DNA of 64,000 nucleotides from Manihot esculenta (GCF_001659605.2 NC_035174.2:5458389-5522388); one strand, 5' to 3'; shown: positions 1-10,317, counted from the first letter of the stretch. Numbers and translations: made by a program. The notes: generated by a model not told the origin, from the letters alone.

Positions 1-788
1 CAATCATGGGAGAGCCGTTATACGTCACCAACAAGTAGAAAGAAAATGATAAAAGGGATACCCCTCTAGAGAGATAGGCCAAGTTTTTCTCCAATACACA
101 AACCCTTATAAAACCCTATTCTATTGGATCTCAGATTATCATAGTGTTTAAATTGTTTCTTTTTGTATGTAAGGATCGGATGATATCTCGTTAGCTTTGT
201 TTTGCAGATCTCTTACTATTATGAGGTTTGATGCTATTTTTCTGCCTCTAAATTTTAGTGCATCGGAATTGTATCGGTGATTCAATGGTGCTAGTTATCT
301 CCTTTTTGAGTCCGCTAATCGACAATGTGAGAGGGTTGGGCTTGTTTTGTTTCTTAGGCCACTTCCAATTGTGGGCTGAGAGTGTAGTTTTGGATCATCT
401 GCAATAATTTTTGAATTATATCACTCAGTTTTTTTAAGAATTTTTACCGTGATATTTGTATGGTAAAAAAAAATTAATTTATTTATAAATTAATATATAT
501 ATATTTTAAATTTAAATACACTAATAGATATAATTTAATGAGAAGTACATTTAAATAAATCTAAGAGGTTTACTCTCTAATTTCTAACTTCCATTTCAAA
601 ATAAAAATTTTTTAAATTTAAGTAATTAATATGATATAAATATTAAATTAACATTTTCCAACAAAAAACGAGTGGAAAGGTGATAAAAAATATATACATT
701 TTTAAAAGTTATATATATATATGTATCTTTAATCTCTTGGCGCTTCCCTTAACGAAGATTAACTGCCGGTGACAACAAGGAGCATACG
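1..788. other. Upstream intergenic region, no gene seen
   Basis: No reading frame of useful length and no RNA gene is visible. Bases 1-410 are of moderate composition and could be transcribed flank of a gene lying to the left, but nothing is recognisable. From about 410 the sequence is strongly A+T rich, with short TA runs near 495-505 and 711-722, up to the PPR start codon. Confidence 0.5.
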
Positions 789-2063
789 ATGAGCTACTCA
801 TCAAACTACCTACGCTTGATTTCTTGGACGAAGCAGCTAACCTGTCTCGTAAACCAGGGCCTTCACCACCAAGCTCTTGTCCTCTTCAACCACATGCAAA
901 CTTCTCTAGCTCTCTCTCTTGATCCCTATGTTTTCTCTCTCCTGCTCAAATCATGCTCCGCCATCCACCGCCCTCAACTGGGCGCCGCCGTCCACTCCCA
1001 CGCTGTCAAAATGGGCCTCCTCTCAAACCCATTCATAGCCTGTGCTCTCGTCGATATGTATGGTAAATGCGTGTCCCTTTTTTCAGCGCGTAAACTGTTC
1101 GACGAAATTCCTCAGAGAAATGTTGTCGTTTGGAATGCGATGATATCGCTTTATACGCATTCCAATCTTCTCCATGATGCTTTGTGTCTGTTTGAATCGA
1201 TGGATTCCGTGCCTAATGCGTCCACTTGTAATGCAATAATAGCAGGTTTGTCGGGGATGGAGGGTGGATCGCCTAAGGCCATTGCTTTTTATTGGCGAAT
1301 GAGGGAGTTGGATTTGAAGCCAAATTTTATTACTCTTCTTGCTTTGTTACCTGCTTGTGTAGGAATAGCAGCTTTGGATTTGGTTAAAGAAATTCACGGG
1401 CACTCGATAAGGAATAATATCGATCCACATCCCCAGCTGAGAAGTGGCCTAGTAGATGCTTACGGGAGATGTGGATATCTCGTTAATGCAAGTCATGTGT
1501 TTTATAGTATGAAGGAAAGGGATGTGGTTGCCTGGAGCAGTTTGATATCAGCATATGCACTTCACGGGGAGGCAAGGTGTGCTCTTGAAATATTTGGCCA
1601 AATGGAAATGGCGAAAGTGCGTCCTGATGACATTACTTTTCTAGCAGTTTTGAAAGCTTGTAGCCATGCAGGATTAGCTGATGAAGCACTGGACTTCTTC
1701 AGCAGAATGCGAGAAGATTATGGTCTGCACCCAAACACTGATCATTATTCTTGTTTGGTTGATGTTTTGAGCAGAGCTGGGAGGTTATATGAGGCATATA
1801 AAGTCATACAAGATATGCCAGTGAAGGTGACTGCGAAAGCTTGGGGTGCCCTTCTTGGGGCTTGTCGAACTTATGGAGAAGTGGAGTTAGCAGAGATTGC
1901 AGGGAGAGCTTTGTTTGAGATAGAACCTGATAATCCTGCCAATTATGTTTTACTGGCCAGAATTTATGCCAGTGTAGGGAGACATGAGGAAGCTCAGAGA
2001 ATGAGAAGAGAAATGACGGAGAGGGGGGTTAAGGTAGCTCCTGGTAGTAGCTGGGTGGTATAA
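789..2063 (+). CDS. Pentatricopeptide repeat protein, PLS/E type (At1g03510-like)
   Basis: Intronless gene for a 424-residue PPR protein. PPR proteins bind organellar RNA one base per repeat and guide editing, splicing or stabilisation in mitochondria or plastids. Degenerate 31-36-residue repeats run through the protein, with typical segments such as DPYVFSLLLKSCS (about 45-57), NVVVWNAMISLY (about 111-122), DVVAWSSLISAYALHG (about 245-260) and PDDITFLAVLKACSHAG (about 279-295). The tail reads as an E motif (AWGALLGACR, then a terminal PGSSWVV); there is no DYW deaminase domain. This order fits the plant PLS subfamily, and the length resembles the Arabidopsis protein At1g03510 as I remember it. 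The ATG at 789 is the first in frame and precedes the first repeat directly. The N-terminus is not an obvious transit peptide, so the target organelle is uncertain. The RNA target cannot be read here. Confidence 0.9.
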   Translation: MSYSSNYLRLISWTKQLTCLVNQGLHHQALVLFNHMQTSLALSLDPYVFSLLLKSCSAIHRPQLGAAVHSHAVKMGLLSNPFIACALVDMYGKCVSLFSARKLFDEIPQRNVVVWNAMISLYTHSNLLHDALCLFESMDSVPNASTCNAIIAGLSGMEGGSPKAIAFYWRMRELDLKPNFITLLALLPACVGIAALDLVKEIHGHSIRNNIDPHPQLRSGLVDAYGRCGYLVNASHVFYSMKERDVVAWSSLISAYALHGEARCALEIFGQMEMAKVRPDDITFLAVLKACSHAGLADEALDFFSRMREDYGLHPNTDHYSCLVDVLSRAGRLYEAYKVIQDMPVKVTAKAWGALLGACRTYGEVELAEIAGRALFEIEPDNPANYVLLARIYASVGRHEEAQRMRREMTERGVKVAPGSSWVV

Positions 2064-3385
2064 AGACGCTAGAACTACGACATGATTTTCCCCCAGAATG
2101 AAAACTTACTTGGAAGGATAAACAGGAGCAGTATATTGCTCTTGGTAATCGGTCAAAGCTTCCATCTTTTGATGATTAGTTCAGCATATTTAAAGGCCAA
2201 AATACACCCGACACCCTCCAAAACTTGTATTGCAACAATGGTCGAAATTCAAGGTGTGGCACCATGGCACATTGCCTCCAAAATACACCCCACACCCTCC
2301 CCGGCCCGGCCCCCCACCCAACAGAAAGAAGGGGAAATTGCATTGCTATTATTATAAAACATTGCAGTATCTGATAATAAAAAATATATGTCACGGCTAG
2401 TCTTGGTTAATATTTATGATTACTTTTCAAATCAGCATATCTCTTTCTGATCACTGTTTAGATTGGCAGTCTTAACTTTGATTGGTAATTGATTACGTGT
2501 TTCATGATTCCACTTTCCTTAAAAAGGGACGCGATGCGTGCAGTCTCGTTTAATAGTGTACTTATTGACATCAACCTGTAAGCTGTTAATGGCCGCTTGT
2601 AGTGTCACTGACTCACTGGTGTGTGAAATCATGGAAATTTAATGCTTCACCTGCAGGGCTTCTTGTCAAGTTGACTTATTTTTCAAGAAATGAGTACCAA
2701 TCAATAAATGATACGAGGATGACGACAAAGGAAGAAATTACCCCATTCTTGGTGTAAAAGGCTTCATTTTTTTGAAGTTTGAGACGGGTAAAGATTATAT
2801 AATACTTCAACTTTATTGCTTCTAACTTGCGTGACGCTGTGCTGTACATCTTCTAACTCATTCTGTTTGCCGGTTGTGATAAATTTTGCCTGCTTGATGT
2901 ATTATGAGTTTGTTCGACTACATTCAAGTTGTCAACTTCATTCTCATATCCTCTAATTCTTTTTTTCCCTTGACAAGTATGGTAATTTCTTGTGGTTAGG
3001 AATTGATTCGCGTGGTTGTTTTCTGAGTTCCAGCCAATCGAAATTCTGTACTTGAGGTAAACTTTGTTGTTATGAAACATATCTGATCCCCACTAGCTAA
3101 GTTTGGTTGAAGCTTTCTGAATTGGGTGAAATAATGGCATTCAGAACAAAATCCTCCTGCTTATCTCATAGTTGCCTGATCAACGCAAGGATTTCAACTG
3201 ACACCTGTACGTGTGTGTATGCACATACACACACTTTGGCAATGGTGAGGATTAAGGAATCAGAGGCTGGAAAAAGAAAAAGAAATTAATGGGGAAGTAT
3301 ATACTATTGTCTGCATATATGAACCAGCCATTTGAGAGCTTTTGAAGTTATTGGTCATTGTGACATGCCTTTTACAATTGATATG
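2064..3385. other. Intergenic region 3' of the PPR gene
   Basis: No gene supported. It holds the PPR 3' flank, a C-rich stretch at about 2200-2330 in which a short motif (CCAAAATACACCC/CCACACCCTCC-like) occurs twice, and a perfect short inverted repeat at 3211-3234. Open frames here are short and of unremarkable composition. Confidence 0.5.
3211..3234. repeat. Perfect 11-bp inverted repeat (purine/pyrimidine alternating)
   Basis: GTGTGTGTATG is followed after two bases (CA) by its exact reverse complement CATACACACAC. The alternating GT/CA composition could form a cruciform or Z-DNA, but it may simply be a decayed dinucleotide microsatellite. Confidence 0.7.
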
Positions 3386-4079
3386 TGATAACATAATAAT
3401 GATCAACTCCTGAAATCGTGACGCATGTATATGAAAGAGGAAAGGTTCATATCAGTCTGTTTAGTTCGATCATTTTGCAGGAGGATCACCCATCATAAAA
3501 TGCAAGTCCGACCTCCTACATCTCCGACCTCACCTATGCACGAAGTGCACAGACCGATCTCATTAAAGCACGCAGATTCCCAACGAAGTTATCATTGCGC
3601 ATGCAAGTAGAATGCAGGTTCCCAATGAGATCATCATTGCGCATGCAAGTAGGATTGACAGACGAGATGTAAGTGATGAACAGGGCATGACGCAAGCAGC
3701 TCAACATTTATTAGCCTATTGCCCATCATGAATGAGCCGCTTGACACTTCTGCCACAATACTCCGCCGTAATGAGCCGCTTGACACTTCTGCCACAATAC
3801 TCCGCCGTCGCATCCAATAAGACGATCTGTCAGAACGCACTAGAATGATCAAGGTATTAGTACCCCTGAACCAATTATGTAAGGGAAAAAATTTTATAAG
3901 ACCTAAATCCTAGAAGCTCTCAACTTGCTCGAAGAATTCTCAACATCCTTAAAGTTGTAAAACCAGTCCGATCCCCTATTTATTCTCAACCACCCATTCA
4001 GATCCATTAATTTTCTCGTAAATCAAACCCTCGTCTATATGTCATCATCTCCTTGTCCCAACGGATCTCAGACTTATCA
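3386..4079 (+). repeat. 5' LTR of the outer gypsy-type element
   Basis: A 694-bp LTR with TG...CA ends. Bases from about 3660 to 4079 align with 8380-8764, the truncated 3' copy. The left part (3386-3655) has no partner in the window. It contains two local duplications absent from the 3' copy: a perfect 39-bp tandem pair at 3731-3808 and an imperfect pair around 3590-3652. Left boundary is set by the TGATAA/TTATCA match and by the ATATG/ATGTG flanks. Confidence 0.72.
3731..3808. repeat. Perfect 39-bp tandem duplication inside the 5' LTR
   Basis: The unit starting AATGAGCCGCTTGACACTTC occurs at 3731-3769 and again at 3770-3808 without a mismatch. The corresponding part of the 3' LTR (around 8453-8492) has a single diverged copy, so the duplication arose after insertion or is much younger than the element. 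Confidence 0.92.
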
Positions 4080-4080
4080 A

Positions 4081-4098
4081 TTGACGCCGTCTGTAGAA
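4081..4098 (+). other. Primer-binding-site-like motif of the outer element
   Basis: TTGACGCCGTCTGTAGAA begins one base after the 5' LTR end. Plant gypsy elements commonly carry TTGGCGCCG at this place for tRNA priming; here one G is an A. The position right beside the LTR is the main support. Confidence 0.6.
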
Positions 4099-4516
4099 AA
4101 AATGAAGGAAGATTATCCAATCAACCGGAGCTTTCCAAACGTAAGTGTAACGACCCGAAATTCGGACCGCTACCGGCGCTAGGATCCAGATCAGCTTAAG
4201 GATCCAGATCGGCTTAAGGCCGCCGGGACCCATAGCAAGCCTAACATACATCCTGTATACCTGTTTAATCCCATACATGATCAACAATTACATAAAATTT
4301 AAAAGTTTTTCATTTATTCATTCATTCGTTCATTCATTCATTCCTTCACCAAGCTTAACCTGTGCATGCACAAATCATAACATAAAACCTCTCACTGGAA
4401 TCCTCATCAAATACTCCAATGGGGTATCATAACATACATTAAGCTTGGTTTACATAATCATCATTAAACATTTAAGATCATGTACTAAAAAGGGATTAAC
4501 AACATACTATGGTCAA

Positions 4517-5721
4517 TGTAACAGCCCGAAAACCGAACTGCTACCGGCGCTAGGATCCAGATCGGCTTAAGGCCGCCGGGACCCGTAGCAAGCCTGCTGT
4601 GAACTCTGTGTACCTGTGAAATCCCATACATGATCATACATTTTCTGTAAACATTAAAACTTTTCTCTGTTCCAAGGCTTAACCTGTGCATACACTATCT
4701 CTGTACTGTAAAACCCCTGCTAGAGCTCTCATCTTTGCTCTAGGCGGGTCCACTCATATACTGTTAAGCCTGGTTTTTCATATACAATACAATCATTTTC
4801 AGAACCGACTATGTATATACAAAAGGGATTACAACTCATAAGGTCAAGCATCATCTATACAACATACACTATCTTTGACAATTACATGTTCACACTAGCT
4901 ATTACATAACCCTTCTCTTCCTTTGTACCCTGCTGACACCTCTGAACTCTGAACCTGCAAGACTGGGGTTAAGGGAGAGGGTGAGCTATACTAGCCCAGT
5001 GAGTAGTACACTCCCAACTAGCATATACCATCAAACATGCATAAAAGGGTCTAACACGAACCTATAACCTTAACAAACATAACAAACAACACTTAATCAT
5101 GCATATACACCAAAGAGCATCAAAAACCTCCTTTAACCTAAACATGCATAACTACCCATACAACTCCCATAAAACCTTCAAAATCAAGAAAGGAAGTTCA
5201 GGATCTTCACTTACCTCTTCCAAACAAGAGATTGAACGATCCCTACGTGGAGATATGGAGAAATCCTCTCTCAAACTCTCCAAGCTTCCAAACTTGCTCT
5301 TTTGCTCAAAAACTTCAAAACCACATGAAAATCTATCAAAACCATGAAAGATTTGAGAAAACACATAAATCACTCAAGGAAGATCAAGTCTCACCTCAGC
5401 TCGTGCAAATGGAAAGAAAATCTTATCCATTTGACCGACCTAGGGCCTTTTATAGTTGGCTGGCCAGACCAACTACGGCGGCCGAATGAGAACCCAAAGG
5501 CCATGCACGTTCGGCGGCCGAAAGTCACCTTCGGCGGCCGAACCTTGGCTTTTCTGCCTTGGTGCTTTTCTTGCAAAACCTTACTTCTTTAAACACTTTA
5601 AAACATGAAAACGCTTTCCAAACATAAGAAAACATAATCCGTACCCTTCCAGAGGATTCCGACATCAGAAAGTCCACCGGACTACAGGACTTCCGATGCC
5701 GGACTCTAGCCGGGTATTACA
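4517..5721 (-). mobile_element. Solo-LTR-like element A, internally shortened, nested in B
   Basis: A 1,205-bp relative of B and C with ends TGTAACAGCCCG and GCCGGGTATTACA. It is flanked by a perfect 5-bp duplication, GTCAA (4512-4516 and 5722-5726), which dates it as inserted into B. Rejoining B across it restores the GGTCAAGCA sequence that A itself carries near 4850. Compared with B and C it lacks about 1.1-1.3 kb from the middle, including the tandem arrays and the first palindrome cluster, so it is an internally deleted variant. A minus-strand TATA box is kept. Confidence 0.87.
5446..5454 (-). promoter_or_regulatory. TATA box of LTR element A
   Basis: On the minus strand the sequence reads ACTATAAAAGG. 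Equivalent motifs lie at the same relative place in B and C, followed on the minus strand by a similar downstream context. This supports the minus strand as the element's sense strand and marks the probable U3/R boundary. Confidence 0.65.
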
Positions 5722-6019
5722 GTCAAGCACAACTCTAAACTTCCATAAGCATCATTACATTACATTTCCATACTATACTTTTTACATTACATCATATTCA
5801 TGTCCACATCTATCTATTACATAAAACATGACTCTACTCCTACTGACCTCCTGGTCTACCCTGTACCTGCAAACCTGGGGGTTAAGGGAGAGGGATGAGC
5901 TATAAAGCCCAGTGAGCAGAATAAATAAACATTCAGTTTAAATTCCATGCTTTCATGAAATGCAACACATCACAAACAAATCACATCAAGGATGGACTTG
6001 TCACCAATAGTCCTCTACA

Positions 6020-6305
6020 TAGTCCAATCGTGCTAGGGGCGTAGAATGGGACTCACTAGTCTTTCTCTTAACATAACATAACATAACATAGCATAACATT
6101 TCATAGTGCCAGGGGCGTAGAATGGGCCTCACTGGTCTTTCTCTTAACATAGCGCCAGGGGCTAGCATAACATTCCATAGTGCCAGGGGCGTAGAATGGG
6201 CTTCACTGGTCTTTCTCTTAACATAGTGCCAGGGGCGTAGAATGGGCCTCACTGGTCTTTCTCTTAACATAGTGCCAGGGGCGTAGAATGGGCCTCACTG
6301 GCTAT
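6020..6305. repeat. 46-bp tandem array in LTR element B
   Basis: A unit beginning ATAGTGCCAGGGGCGTAGAA and ending TCTTTCTCTTAAC is repeated about five times with few differences; one copy near 6150-6175 is shortened. It is preceded near 6069-6095 by a run of the pentamer AACAT. The corresponding part of element C holds a different array (9603-9689), so this internal segment is fast evolving. Confidence 0.85.
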
Positions 6306-6699
6306 CCATACCGTATCATCATCATACCATAACATACGAGGACTAAAGGGTCATTCAACATCCATCCACATCATCATCAAGTTATGCAATGCAACATATT
6401 CGTGAATTCTAATGCAAACAACCTAGTATATCTCATGGCATACGTGATGCATGTATCATGCTCAAAATTTATTTATTTGCTTTGAAACATAAAGAGTTAT
6501 TCCACTCACCTCTGGCTGAAGCTCTAATGACTCTGAAGCAGCTATCTCACTGCTGAGGTCCTTGGTTTCTCGGGTCCGAACCTACACAGGTGGACTCAAA
6601 TGAGGTACCAAACAAAGACTAACATAACTCTAAACTGCTCCCCAAAACCCCCCTAAAACATCATAGAACAACCATAGAAATCATGCAAAGGAAGGCTGA

Positions 6700-6960
6700 A
6701 CAGGGCACTTTCGGCGGCAGGTTCGGCGGCCGAAAGTCCCTCCAGAGCCGAAACTCATGCATGTTCGGCGGCACCTTTGGCGGCCGAAAGTGGGTTCCAG
6801 AGCCGAAACTCATGCATGTTCGGCGGCACCTTCGGCGGCCCAAACTCCCTTCCAGAGCCGAAAGTCCACTTTCGGGGGCAGGGTTTGGCAGCCGAAAGTT
6901 GGCCTCCACAGGCAGGTTCGGCGGCCGAAAGTTCCTTCGGCTGCCGAACCTGAGTTCTCC
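6700..6960. repeat. Palindrome cluster in element B, distal block
   Basis: Several copies of the 13-mer TTCGGCGGCCGAA (exact at 6722-6734 and 6917-6929) and near copies lie in a G+C-rich block, spaced by a recurring CCAGAGCCGAAACTCATGC-like unit. Open frames across this block on both strands are artefacts of the repeat. Confidence 0.85.
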
Positions 6961-7473
6961 CAAAGGGGCAGAAACTCAGCTCCAACATGCACAAATGCCT
7001 CCCAAACTTCCAAACATGCATCCAACCTTCTCAAATCATGAATACACACATACATCAACACATAGGGGTCTCAAACTAACCTAAACCCCAACAACAACAC
7101 AAAACAAGCAACTCAGCAACCTACATTGTCCAAAACTCACATAAAAACCTAATAATGTTCAACTAAACATGCATTTCTACCCCATGATTCCTCTTAAAAC
7201 TTGTTTAAAACATAGAATGAGCTCAAGATCGACTCTTACCTCTTGAAGATCGAGAGAGAGTGTGACCTAACTTGGAGATTTGGGGAGGATGAGTTCCTGA
7301 GGTCTCCAAGCTTCACAACTTCGATCTAAGCTCGAAATCTTCAAAACCAAGTGAAAACTCATAAGAAAATCATGAAGATTCGAAGGAAGAAGCTCAAAAA
7401 CGATGAGGGACGGCGGAGAACTCACCTTGGCCGAAAACGGGGAGAAAAGCTCACCCGTTCGGACATAGGGACC

Positions 7474-7482
7474 CCTTTATAG
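7474..7482 (-). promoter_or_regulatory. TATA box of LTR element B
   Basis: The minus strand reads CACCTATAAAGGGG. It matches the TATA positions in A (5446) and C (10987) and lies 50-60 bp before a palindrome pair at 7537 and 7649 in plus coordinates. Confidence 0.65.
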
Positions 7483-7860
7483 GTGGCTGGCCAAGCCACT
7501 TTCGGGGGACTAACGTGCCTCCGCATGCATGCCATGTTCGGCGGCCGAATATAAGGTTCAGCGGCCGAACCTGGACTTCCCTCTCTCATACCTTCGGGGG
7601 CCTAAAGCACTCCCGAAATGCATGCATGTTCGACAGCCGAACTTGAGGTTCGGCGGCCGAACCTGGGTCTTCCTCCTAGGTTATTTTCATACAAAACTCA
7701 TTTCCTTCCTTGCTTAAAACCATAAAATACATTAAAATATCTTATGAAAACATGGTTTTTACACTTCTAGAGGTTTCTGACATCCGAGATTCCACCAGAC
7801 GGTAGGAATTTCGATATCAGAGTCTAGCCGGGTATTACAATAAGCCCACTGAGATCCACC

Positions 7861-8355
7861 ATGGTAAATCAAGAAAATAACTCGTCAACACCCATTGGAG
7901 ACGAAAATCCAACCCTCGAAATACTAAATCTTCAAAGAAGTGGAAGTCATGCTAGCAGAAAAAGAAGACGAGATGGCAAGCTAAAAGAAGTGGAAGTCAT
8001 GCAAGTCATTAAGCATATTTCAGGGGTAATGAGTTTTTCAACAGCCGATGGAGAAGGGGTCGAGATGCCACATAATGATACTTTGGTGGTAGAAGCCATT
8101 ATCCACAAAGTTTTGGTAGACGACGGGAACAAGGTAAATCTCCTTCCACATCGAGTTTTTAAAACCATGAAGATAGCGGATGAAAACATGATCAAAGACC
8201 AGGCACCCGTGAGAGGCCTAGGCGGAGTGTTCGTACCCATAGAAGGGAAAATTAAGCTGCTAATGACCCTGAGAACACCATCGACCACCCGAATTCAGTA
8301 TGTCCAGTTTCTCATAGTCAAGTTTCCACTGGCATATAATGTCATCCTGGGCTGA
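7861..8355 (+). pseudogene. Ty3/gypsy retroviral-type aspartic protease fragment
   Basis: A 164-codon open frame inside the outer element, starting at an ATG shortly after the nested insertion and ending at TGA (8353-8355). The C-terminal part looks like the pepsin-like protease of plant gypsy Pol proteins: VDDGNKVNLLP (about 84-94) stands where families have a D-S/T-G active-site motif with following hydrophobics, and AYNVILG at the end matches the conserved YNxILG segment. The active-site triad is degraded (DDGN instead of D(S/T)G), so activity is unlikely. The frame stops right after ILG and reverse transcriptase does not follow; the 3' LTR begins about 25 bp later. This is a remnant left by a large internal deletion. 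Confidence 0.72.
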
Positions 8356-8377
8356 CCGGTTTTGTATGATTTTGAGG

Positions 8378-8764
8378 TAGCCACGAGACGTCAGTGATGG
8401 ACAGGGTATGACGGAAGCAGCTCAACATTTATTAGCCGACTGCCTATCATAAATGAGTCGTCTGACATATCTATTACAACACTCCGTCGTCACATTCGAT
8501 AGGACGATCCATCAGAACGCACCAGAACGATCAAAGTATTAATACCCTTGAACCAATTATGTAAAGGGGCAGATTTTACACAACTCAGATTCTAAAAGCT
8601 CTCAATTTGCTCTAAAAATTCTCAATATCCTTAAAGCCGTAAAACTAGTCCGATTCCCTATCTATTCTCAATCACTCAATCAGATCCATTAACTTTTTCG
8701 TAAATTAAACTCTTGCCTATATGTTATCATCTCCTCCTTATCCCGCTGAGTCTTAGACTTATCA
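8378..8764 (+). repeat. 3' LTR of the outer element, left-truncated
   Basis: Aligns with 3660-4079 through to the same TTATCA end, with many substitutions and without the 39-bp duplication. The left 270 or so bases of the LTR are missing; the deletion that removed them also removed most of pol. Confidence 0.75.
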
Positions 8765-9602
8765 ATGTGTCAAGTGTAACATAAATTTCATGTTACAACG
8801 TGTAACAGCCCGAAAATCGATACCCTACCGTAACGGCCCGAACCGCCACCAGCGCTAGGATCCAGATCGGCTTAAGGCCGCCGGGACCCGTAGCAAGCCA
8901 AACATACCTCCTATCACCTGGTCAAATCCCATACATGATCGAAACTTTAACATAAAAACTCAAACATCTGATGTACAAACCGAGCCTGACCTGTATGCTA
9001 CATAACTGAAAACATAAAAGGATCCCCTACTAGAGCCCTCATCAAAACTCTAGCTGGGTCAACATAACATACGTCAAGCTGGGATTACATCCAAGGAACT
9101 AGAACCTAACCTGTGCATGTATCAAACCACAAACATAAGACCTCCACTAAGGTCCTCATCAAACACTAGCGTGGTAAACAACACATGCCACCAGTTTAGT
9201 TCAAACACAACTCAACATCAGACATAACATACATCATGTACTAAAAAGGGACTAACCAAGTCTTAGGGCCAAGCACAGTACTAATCCAATACTCTACTAT
9301 ACTTGCCTTACATTACATCTTATTATCTTACAATCCATTATCTCAATTTACAATACATGTCCACACTAAAAATACTAATCTAATACTATTACATAAGCAA
9401 AACCTTTACTCTTGAGACTTCCCGATCGACCTCATACCTGCAACACTGGGGTTAGGGGAGAGGGGTGAGCTAAAAAGCCCAGTGAGTAGAAACAAAGAAA
9501 ACAGTTCATTAATTACATGCTTTCATAGAATGCGTCACAACACAAACAAATCATATCACGGATTGGACCTAACCCCAAAACATCCCTTCCAGTCTCAGTA
9601 TG

Positions 9603-9689
9603 CCCGGCCCGGCCGGGTCTCACAACCTTCGTATGCCTGGCCCGGCCAGGTCTTACAACAACTGTATATGTATGCCTGGCCCGGCCAGG
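9603..9689. repeat. Three-copy array of a 15-bp odd palindrome in element C
   Basis: CCCGGCCCGGCCGGG (9603-9617), CCTGGCCCGGCCAGG (9636-9650) and the same again (9675-9689) each lie in a unit starting TATGCC and ending TCTCACAAC or TCTTACAAC. In copy 1 both arms differ from copies 2-3 by compensating changes, so the palindrome has been kept while the sequence changed. Confidence 0.88.
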
Positions 9690-10082
9690 TCTCACAACAT
9701 CTCTAGGGCTAGTGGGGTCGTCCTTGGTCCAATCTCCATGAACAGTAAATAATGCAATGCTTCATATTCGTGTAACTAGTGCAATCAACCTACTACATAT
9801 AAACATGATGCATGAGCATGCTTTAGGCATTTGATTTCATAAAATAAAATATTAAGTTTAGTTCTACTCACCTCTGGCAGACGCTGGACTGACTTTGCAA
9901 CAGCTAACACTGATGGCCTCCTCGGTCCCTCGGGTCCGGTCCTACACAGGTGGACTCGAATGAGGTGCCAAACACATTCTAACCACTCATAAACAACTAC
10001 CCAAAAACCCTTCTAAAACATCACTTAAACATGCATAGAAAACAACCTTGAAAAGGCTGGACAGGGCACTTTCGGCGGCACC

Positions 10083-10317
10083 TTCGGCGGCCGAACCCTC
10101 TCTCCAGAGACGAAACTCAGGCACTTTCAGCGGCACCTTCGGCGGCCGAAAGTCCCTCTCCAGAGACGAAAGTCAGGCACTTTCGGCGGCCGAACCTTCC
10201 TTCGGCGGCCGAAAGTCTGCTTTCAAGCCAAAACTCAACTTTCGGGGGCAAGGTTAGGCGGCCAAACCATGCATCCAAAGGCAGGTTCGGCGGCCGAAAC
10301 TACTTTCGGCGGCCGAA
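10083..10317. repeat. Cluster of TTCGGCGGCCGAA palindromes in element C
   Basis: Exact copies start at 10083, 10138, 10182, 10201, 10286 and 10305, with further mismatched copies between. The arms TTCGGC and GCCGAA flank one central base. Spacing is irregular (19-81 bp). Confidence 0.9.

Larger units (their letters stand above)
4146..7839 (-). mobile_element. Solo-LTR-like element B (about 2.5 kb without its own insertion)
   Basis: Plus-strand ends are TGTAACGACCCG and GCCGGGTATTACA, giving TG...CA termini. Flanks are GTAAG (4141-4145) and ATAAG (7840-7844), a 5-bp duplication with one mismatch, so it landed inside the outer element between its leader and protease region. Excluding the nested element A it is about 2,484 bp, close to the intact relative C (2,565 bp). 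No coding domain is seen, so a solo LTR is the best reading. A TATA box and the typical block CTCACTGGGC...AGCTCACCC (revcomp of about 5885-5925) indicate that its own sense strand is the minus strand. It holds a 46-bp tandem array, a pentanucleotide run and several TTCGGCGGCCGAA palindromes. An 18-19 bp unit, GGATCCAGATC(A/G)GCTTAA, is duplicated near 4180-4218. Confidence 0.8.
3386..8764 (+). mobile_element. Decayed Ty3/gypsy-type LTR element, split by nested insertions
   Basis: The outermost element of the cluster. It begins TGATAA and ends TTATCA (a 6-bp terminal inverted repeat) and is flanked by ATATG (3381-3385) and ATGTG (8765-8769), a likely 5-bp target duplication with one mismatch. 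Directly after the 5' LTR lies a primer-binding-like motif, TTGACGCCGTCTGT, resembling the TTGGCGCCG motif of plant gypsy elements. After subtracting the nested elements only about 1.7 kb remains: 5' LTR, about 65 bp of leader, a protease fragment, and a 3' LTR lacking its left part. No reverse transcriptase, RNase H or integrase is present, so it cannot move by itself. The two LTRs differ at many positions, so it is old. Confidence 0.78.

Noticed and set aside
6661..7084. Overlapping open frames of 83-133 codons on both strands
   Set aside because: They all run through the palindromic G+C-rich repeat of LTR element B, in several frames on both strands at once, with repeated peptides such as FGGR and RRPK; this is repeat composition, not coding.
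4146..7839. DNA transposon with long terminal inverted repeats
   Set aside because: The ends TGTAAC.../...ATTACA look like inverted repeats, but they match for only about 5-6 bases, the duplication is 5 bp, and an LTR-type TATA box and TG...CA ends fit an LTR better.
10048..10257. 69-codon frame with FGGR-type repeats
   Set aside because: Same cause: translation of the TTCGGCGGCCGAA cluster in element C.
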